Of a DNA stretch of 9,643 bases, positions 6,513-9,643 are shown in pieces (positions within the stretch are counted from its first letter, which is position 1; every line of letters begins with the position of its first letter). This stretch comes from DATLNF01 sp046590575. Lineage in GTDB: Bacteria; Actinomycetota; Actinomycetes; BP-191. Below the pieces are notes generated by a model. That model did not search any database. It saw only the letters and a list, made by a program, of their open reading frames with translations, and was not told the origin of the DNA. The DNA lies in contig JBKJUS010000102.1 of the NCBI GenBank assembly GCA_046590575.1, positions 1-9,643 of the forward strand. The letters run 5' to 3'. The translations under genes and the position numbers were made by a program.

Positions 6513-6748
6513 CAGTCGTCGCCCGCGAGCCGTCGTCGGCTGTATGACGTCACAAGAGACTCGTCGGGGTCCTCGCCGGCCCGTACTAACGCATCGTTGA
6601 TCTTGGCGGTCAACGAAGTCCGCTCGAGGTCTTCGAGGTAGCGCGCGGCAGCAGTTGCGTAGAACTGAGAGCGACTGACGCCGAGCTCAGCAGCACGGCG
6701 TTCCACTCGTTGAAAGGTCTCGTCAGGCACCGAGATCGCCGTCTTCAT
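6509..6748 (-). CDS. mazE: Ribbon-helix-helix antitoxin of the MazF partner (MazE-like)
   Basis: Protein of 79 residues. Residues 1-42 form a ribbon-helix-helix DNA-binding domain: KTAISVPDE is the DNA-contacting strand, FQRVERRAAELG the first helix and SRSQFYATAAARYLEDL the second. The remaining acidic, flexible tail (AKINDALVRAGEDPDES, ending LAGDDW) is the part that normally wraps the toxin and blocks its RNA groove. RHH antitoxins bind their own promoter, and an inverted-repeat candidate lies at 6775-6790. ATG 6748 is chosen because the RHH strand begins at once after it; there is no Shine-Dalgarno sequence, but a TATACT element six bases upstream fits leaderless translation. Further upstream in-frame sequence (to 6955) is not antitoxin-like. 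Confidence 0.93.
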   Translation of the reverse strand: MKTAISVPDETFQRVERRAAELGVSRSQFYATAAARYLEDLERTSLTAKINDALVRAGEDPDESLVTSYSRRRLAGDDW

Positions 6749-6754
6749 AGCGGA

Positions 6755-6782
6755 AGTATAACCCGGTAGGAAGGGAGCGCAA
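6755..6782 (-). promoter_or_regulatory. Candidate mazEF promoter, leaderless
   Basis: On the minus strand TATACT (6755-6760) is preceded, after a 16-base spacer, by TTGCGC (6777-6782), a weak TTGACA match. Only six bases separate TATACT from ATG 6748, so RNA synthesis would start at or beside the A of the start codon. The lack of any Shine-Dalgarno sequence upstream of mazE agrees with this, and leaderless mRNAs are common in Actinomycetota. Confidence 0.6.
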
Positions 6783-6790
6783 GGGCGCTC
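6775..6790. promoter_or_regulatory. Candidate MazE operator: 6-base inverted repeat over the -35
   Basis: GAGCGC at 6775-6780 and GCGCTC at 6785-6790 are perfect inverted repeats with a four-base spacer. The element covers the TTGCGC -35 candidate of the mazEF promoter, so protein bound there would block RNA polymerase. RHH antitoxins typically bind such palindromes to repress their own operon. No T tract follows on either strand, so a terminator is unlikely. Confidence 0.5.
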
Positions 6791-6990
6791 GAGCAACTGT
6801 GGAGAACGCCGCATCTCAGGTTCAGGTCGTGGACTACATCCAGAGCCGGTCCATGCGGTATCCGGGCGCGCTGGACATCTGAGTCGGATGGACGTCCCTG
6901 AAATTTCCTGACCCCCCTTCCGTTTCTGCCACAGTTCGCGCCATGCTCCCGTCACTGGTCGCCAGGGGGGCGGCCGATCAAGGGGGGAAC

Positions 6991-7536
6991 ATGAAGCACA
7001 TCGTCCGGGCTGCTGCCGTCACTGGGATCGCGGCGCTTGCTTTGGCCACGACTCCGTCCAGCGGCTACGCGAGCCAGGGGAACGAGAACAAGAACGAGCG
7101 CGGCGCTCAGACCCAGCAGGACGCGACTGACACGTTCTTCGACACCGTGCCGTGCGCCAGCGACACCGGGTTCTTCGAGATCACGCTTGACTACAACAGC
7201 ACCGAACGCTTCACCGACGAGCGAGGTCACTTCACGCAGACCGGCACGTTCAGCGCCGTCCCGGTCACCCCCACCGCCTTCGCGGAAGAGGAGCACGACG
7301 GCCACACCCACATCTACCCGATCGCGGCTGACCCCCGCCCAGGCGACACCTACTCCGGCCGCTTCACCATCAGCGGGACCGGGAACGACAACGGCAATGC
7401 GACGACCGAGACGTTCAACTTCCGCATCAACGGGACCAGTAGCGACGGCGAGGAGATCGGGGGGCACGCGATCTACCACGAGACGACCGCGAACGGTGAG
7501 TCGCGGAGCCTGATCGAGCGGGAGACCTGCCGCTAA
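6991..7536 (+). CDS. Secreted protein of unknown family
   Basis: Protein of 181 residues. Residues 1-28 look like a signal peptide: MKHIVRAAAVTGIAALALAT with a likely cut after GYAS. The mature part starts with a charged, glutamine- and asparagine-rich stretch (QGNENKNERGAQTQQDATD), then about 130 residues rich in strand-forming segments: GFFEITLDYNSTERF, TQTGTFSAVPV, TYSGRFTISGTG, ETFNFRINGTS and GHAIYHETTANG. This reads as a small beta-sandwich or barrel. Two cysteines, C55 and C180, bracket the domain and could form one disulfide closing it. A histidine cluster (HDGHTHIYP) sits mid-domain. I do not recognise the family. ATG 6991 has a strong ribosome site, AAGGGGGG, ending three bases upstream. 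The gene is monocistronic, divergent from mazEF, and ends at a strong hairpin. Confidence 0.85.
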   Translation: MKHIVRAAAVTGIAALALATTPSSGYASQGNENKNERGAQTQQDATDTFFDTVPCASDTGFFEITLDYNSTERFTDERGHFTQTGTFSAVPVTPTAFAEEEHDGHTHIYPIAADPRPGDTYSGRFTISGTGNDNGNATTETFNFRINGTSSDGEEIGGHAIYHETTANGESRSLIERETCR

Positions 7537-7551
7537 CGGATCAGCCCGAAT

Positions 7552-7593
7552 AGCGCCCCCCGGCCTTTGACGGCCGGGGGCGCTGGTTGGTTG
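7552..7593 (+). terminator. GC-rich hairpin terminator after the secreted-protein gene
   Basis: AGCGCCCCCCGGCC (7552-7565) pairs with GGCCGGGGGCGCT (7572-7584) around the loop TTTGAC, with a single C bulged. The stem is 13 pairs and very stable. The following GGTTGGTTG is only loosely U-rich, as is common in high-GC actinobacteria. It begins 15 bases after the stop codon at 7536. Confidence 0.8.
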
Positions 7594-7690
7594 TCAGAAC
7601 GGCTTTCGCAGGTGTCCGCGCAGATGGCGTAGGGCCAAGCAGCTCCTAGGCTCTGGAGACTCGCGTCGGCGGGCGTCACTCAAGGATCAT

Positions 7691-7715
7691 CACCGGCGGC
7701 TTACACGCCGCGGTG
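7691..7715. other. Hairpin downstream of the recombinase gene
   Basis: CACCGGCGGC (7691-7700) pairs with GCCGCGGTG (7707-7715) across TTACAC, with one bulged G. It lies about 75 bases beyond the recombinase stop and between two convergent genes, so it may help end either transcript, or be a recombinase-related site. No T tract follows on either strand. Confidence 0.3.
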
Positions 7716-7789
7716 CCGAGCGTTTCGTATCCGACCCCTGGACGGTATTTTGGCTGCATGGGTGTGCTCAGAGACTGCTGTGATCGAGG

Positions 7790-8365
7790 TCAGGCGACTC
7801 CCGATGGCTGGCTGAGCGCTCGGTACACCGAGGCGCGACTGACCCTGAGGACGCGGGCGATCCCGGCCACGTCGTAGTCGCCGCTGTCCCGCATCGCCTG
7901 AGCGATACGAAGCTTTCCCCCGGTCCAGACCGTTGGTCTGCCCCCGATCCGGCCGCGAGCTCGGGCAGCCGCCAGGCCGGCCATCGTCCTCTCTCGGATG
8001 AGCTCCTTCTCGAACTGAGCCATAGCCCTGAAGACGTGGAAGACCAGCCGGCCACCCGGCGTGGTGGTGTCGAGGGCCTCGGTCAGGCTGATCAGAGCCA
8101 CGCCTCGCTCCTCCCGGTCGTGTACGACGTCGATGAGATGACGAAGACTGCGACCAAGACGGTCCAGACGCCAGACCACCAGGCTGTCACCTGGCCTGGC
8201 GCACTCCAGCGCACTCGTGAGCCCCGGACGGTCCTGCAGCGACCCCGACGAGGCCCGGTCGATGAACACACGGTCCACACAGGCTCGCTGAAGGGCGTCG
8301 AGCTGGAGGGCTTCGTCCTGGGCGATGGTGCTGATGCGGGCATAGCCGATCTTGAAGTTGGACAT
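7790..8365 (-). CDS. Serine recombinase, resolvase/invertase family
   Basis: Protein of 191 residues, the usual length of small Tn3-type resolvases and DNA invertases. The catalytic domain (1-135) has GYARIST with the nucleophile S12 and R10, then WRLDRLGRSLRHL with D68, R69 and R72, and the long E helix MAQFEKELIRERTMAGLAAA. After GRIGGRP, residues about 150-188 form the C-terminal helix-turn-helix (DVAGIARVLRVSRASVYRAL). All key residues are present, so it should be active. Such enzymes cut and rejoin DNA through a 5'-phosphoserine bond, resolving transposon cointegrates or inverting segments. No transposase and no recognisable transposon ends occur in the window, so its own element is missing, degraded or outside. 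ATG 8365 has GAGGAG seven bases upstream. It is divergent from a broken nuclease gene 125 bases away. Confidence 0.94.
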   Translation of the reverse strand: MSNFKIGYARISTIAQDEALQLDALQRACVDRVFIDRASSGSLQDRPGLTSALECARPGDSLVVWRLDRLGRSLRHLIDVVHDREERGVALISLTEALDTTTPGGRLVFHVFRAMAQFEKELIRERTMAGLAAARARGRIGGRPTVWTGGKLRIAQAMRDSGDYDVAGIARVLRVSRASVYRALSQPSGVA

Positions 8366-8490
8366 AGACCTGCTCCTCAGAGTCGTAGTGGAACTGGTAC
8401 ACAGCAGACCTGCCGACGCGGACGTGGCCAGGTAGCCCAGATGCGGCGTGGGGCTGCAGCCGGGTCGTACTTGTCGAGAGGGGCCTCGCG

Positions 8491-9265
8491 ATGAAGTACG
8501 ACCGTCCGATCCACGAGCTCCTGCGCGAGTGCGCCGAAGATCTGCGTGAACCGTTCACAGCCCCTGACGTTGTTGGCTGGTTCGCTGCGCGGTATCCCGA
8601 CGTGGCGGCAAGCGCAGTTCGAGCGCACATCCAGGCCATGCCGGGAAACGTTCCAACCGAGTCGAGAATCACCCCCACCGCGGCAGCCGGCCACCCCTGT
8701 TGAGGCGGCTCTCTCGCGGGACGTATGCGCGCTGGACTGGTTCGGCGCTCGGTGCTGCGGACAGGCCTGCTGATCCGCTTCCCGTCACGTTGCCACCTAT
8801 GAGCGACGAAGTACTCGCCCCGGCCGCCACCGAGGAGTGGTTCTGGGAGGGGAATGTCCAGGTGAAGCTGCTCAGGTACCCGATGCATCCGGTTATGACG
8901 TCATCCGCGTGGCCGACACCCGAACTAGGGAAAGCGGGACCGACGTCATCGCCCGCAAGGCGGGGCGGATTCTTCACGTTGAAGTGAAGGGGTGGCCTTC
9001 GGGCGTCTACTGCGACCCGGCCAAGGCCGGCCTAGCGAAGCCAACCTCAGCCGCTACACAGGCCCGCGTCTGGTTCAACGATGCAGTTGTTCATGCCCTA
9101 CGACTGCGCGACGCGCACGCAGACGACGACGTCGGCATGTGCTTTCCCGACCAGCCGACGCACCGGAGGCTCGTCACGAGCATCGGGACCAGCCTCAAGC
9201 GCTGTTGCATCTTGACGTTCTTCGTCGCAGCGGGCGGCTCGTGCCAAGCTCAAACGGACGGGTGA
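8491..9265 (+). pseudogene. Winged-helix + PD-(D/E)XK nuclease-like protein, broken by two frameshifts
   Basis: Three successive frames make one protein of about 258 residues. Fragment 1 (from ATG 8491; GAGAGGGG seven bases upstream) reads RPIHELLRECAEDLREPFTA then VVGWFAARYPDVAASAVRAH, a winged-helix-like N-terminus that I think resembles DUF7669. Fragment 2 (8697-8880) begins LLRRLSRGTYARWTG and includes ATEEWFWEGNVQVKLLRY. Fragment 3 (8882-9265) has DASGYDVIRVADT, then GTDVIARKAGRILHVEVKGW, the D...ExK core of restriction-endonuclease-fold nucleases, and ends RLVTSIGTSLKR plus a degenerate tail. One C added to the CCCC at about 8695-8698 restores GHP-LLRR, and one base added near 8880 restores RY-x-DASGYD; 775 + 2 bases is exactly 259 codons. 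A DNA-cleaving role, perhaps in defence, is inferred only from the motif. Decay and sequencing error are both possible. Confidence 0.75.
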
Positions 9266-9587
9266 GCCGCGCCCGCCGCCTCGGAACTCATCCTGGGCCT
9301 CGCCTGTGAGACGCGGTTCTGGCCACGACTTGTGGACAGCTCTGCCCCGCCTAATCCGGGGGACGGACTCCTGCGCCAGCAATCAGTCGTCTACGGACAG
9401 TCGCTGGCCGGGTCGCCACCCTGAGGACACCGTGCCGCTTGGCGTGAATAGGCGCTCTCCTCGATGGGCAGACCACGGCGTTGCGGGACGTCCCCCTTTC
9501 TGTCACCTACGCGACAGGCGGCACCAAAGGGTTAAGGAACTATGGATCTGATCGACAATCAGTTGCTCGGTGTACCGGAGGGTCACT
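9266..9587. other. 322-base gap without a convincing gene
   Basis: Open frames here are arginine-, serine- and proline-rich without family features. One short inverted repeat, CTGTC-N8-GACAG (9500-9517), lies 70 bases before the next gene and might be an operator. A second start with a ribosome site, ATG 9542 (AAGGA four bases upstream), opens a frame that runs to the window edge and overlaps the gene called at 9588; I prefer the latter on signal-peptide and codon grounds. Confidence 0.5.
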
Positions 9588-9643
9588 ATGAGGATCACTT
9601 TTCGCAGTCTGACGCTGCTGTCATGCCTCGCCATGATGACTCT
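9588..9643 (+). CDS. Start of a secreted protein, cut by window end
   Basis: Only 18 codons are visible: MRITFRSLTLLSCLAMMT and the beginning of the next. A basic start followed by a hydrophobic stretch is a signal-peptide beginning; the cysteine is too early and lacks the residues around it to call a lipobox. The ribosome site GGAGGGT ends five bases upstream of ATG 9588, which is strong support for this start. Family cannot be judged. The overlapping frame from ATG 9542 is the competing reading. Confidence 0.6.
   Translation, partial: MRITFRSLTLLSCLAMMT

Noticed and set aside
9306..9551. 81-residue plus-strand frame before the last gene
   Set aside because: Low-complexity basic composition, no ribosome site and no recognisable motif.
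1..9643. tRNA, rRNA, CRISPR array, IS ends or transposase
   Set aside because: Looked for and not seen: no regularly spaced repeats, no cloverleaf with a T-loop core, no DDE or HUH transposase motifs.

Overview
The window reads as a high-GC actinobacterial chromosome segment (Actinomycetota; genus not determinable). The reasons are GC-rich third codon positions, a PAS–SpoIIE/PP2C phosphatase of the RsbU type, a GNAT-rich gene set, G-rich Shine-Dalgarno sites and a -10 element placed for leaderless transcription. It looks like an accessory region: short unrelated genes on both strands, two toxin-antitoxin-type loci, an orphan serine recombinase and several broken genes.

Layout. 2-346 (+) is the 3' part of an MNT-type nucleotidyltransferase antitoxin, open at the left edge, followed at 347-520 by the C-terminal half only of its HepT (HEPN, RX4HXY) toxin. 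555-1784 (-) is an intact PAS + SpoIIE phosphatase. 1785-2177 is a 393-base gap holding two candidate cis elements. 2178-2408 (+) is a small two-helix membrane protein and 2631-3215 (+) an intact GNAT acetyltransferase. 3400-3857 (-) is a second, unrelated GNAT gene broken by one missing base. 3949-4683 (-) is a secreted carbohydrate-binding-module-like protein and 4778-5560 (-) a phytanoyl-CoA-dioxygenase-family oxygenase. 5613-5958 (-) is a possible frameshifted gene that I cannot identify. 6171-6748 (-) is an intact mazEF-type toxin-antitoxin operon with a candidate leaderless promoter and an inverted-repeat operator. 6991-7536 (+) is a divergent secreted protein of unknown family, closed by a strong hairpin. 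7790-8365 (-) is an intact resolvase/invertase-family serine recombinase. 8491-9265 (+) is a PD-(D/E)XK nuclease-like gene in three reading frames. At 9588 a new secreted protein begins and runs off the right edge.

How it fits together. The only clear functional unit is mazE-mazF (ATGA overlap, own promoter, operator candidate). The dioxygenase and the CBM-like gene share a strand, but a TATAAC element between them suggests the second has its own promoter. The broken genes follow a pattern: GNAT-2 and the nuclease are each restored by adding single bases, two of the three sites lying in G or C runs. Either the region is decaying or the assembly has homopolymer errors; reads over the breaks would separate these. 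I see no CRISPR array, rRNA, tRNA or transposase. I found no complete novel multi-gene system. The best leads are the toxin-less MntA/HepT locus, the mazEF promoter/operator layout, and the winged-helix + nuclease pseudogene beside the recombinase.
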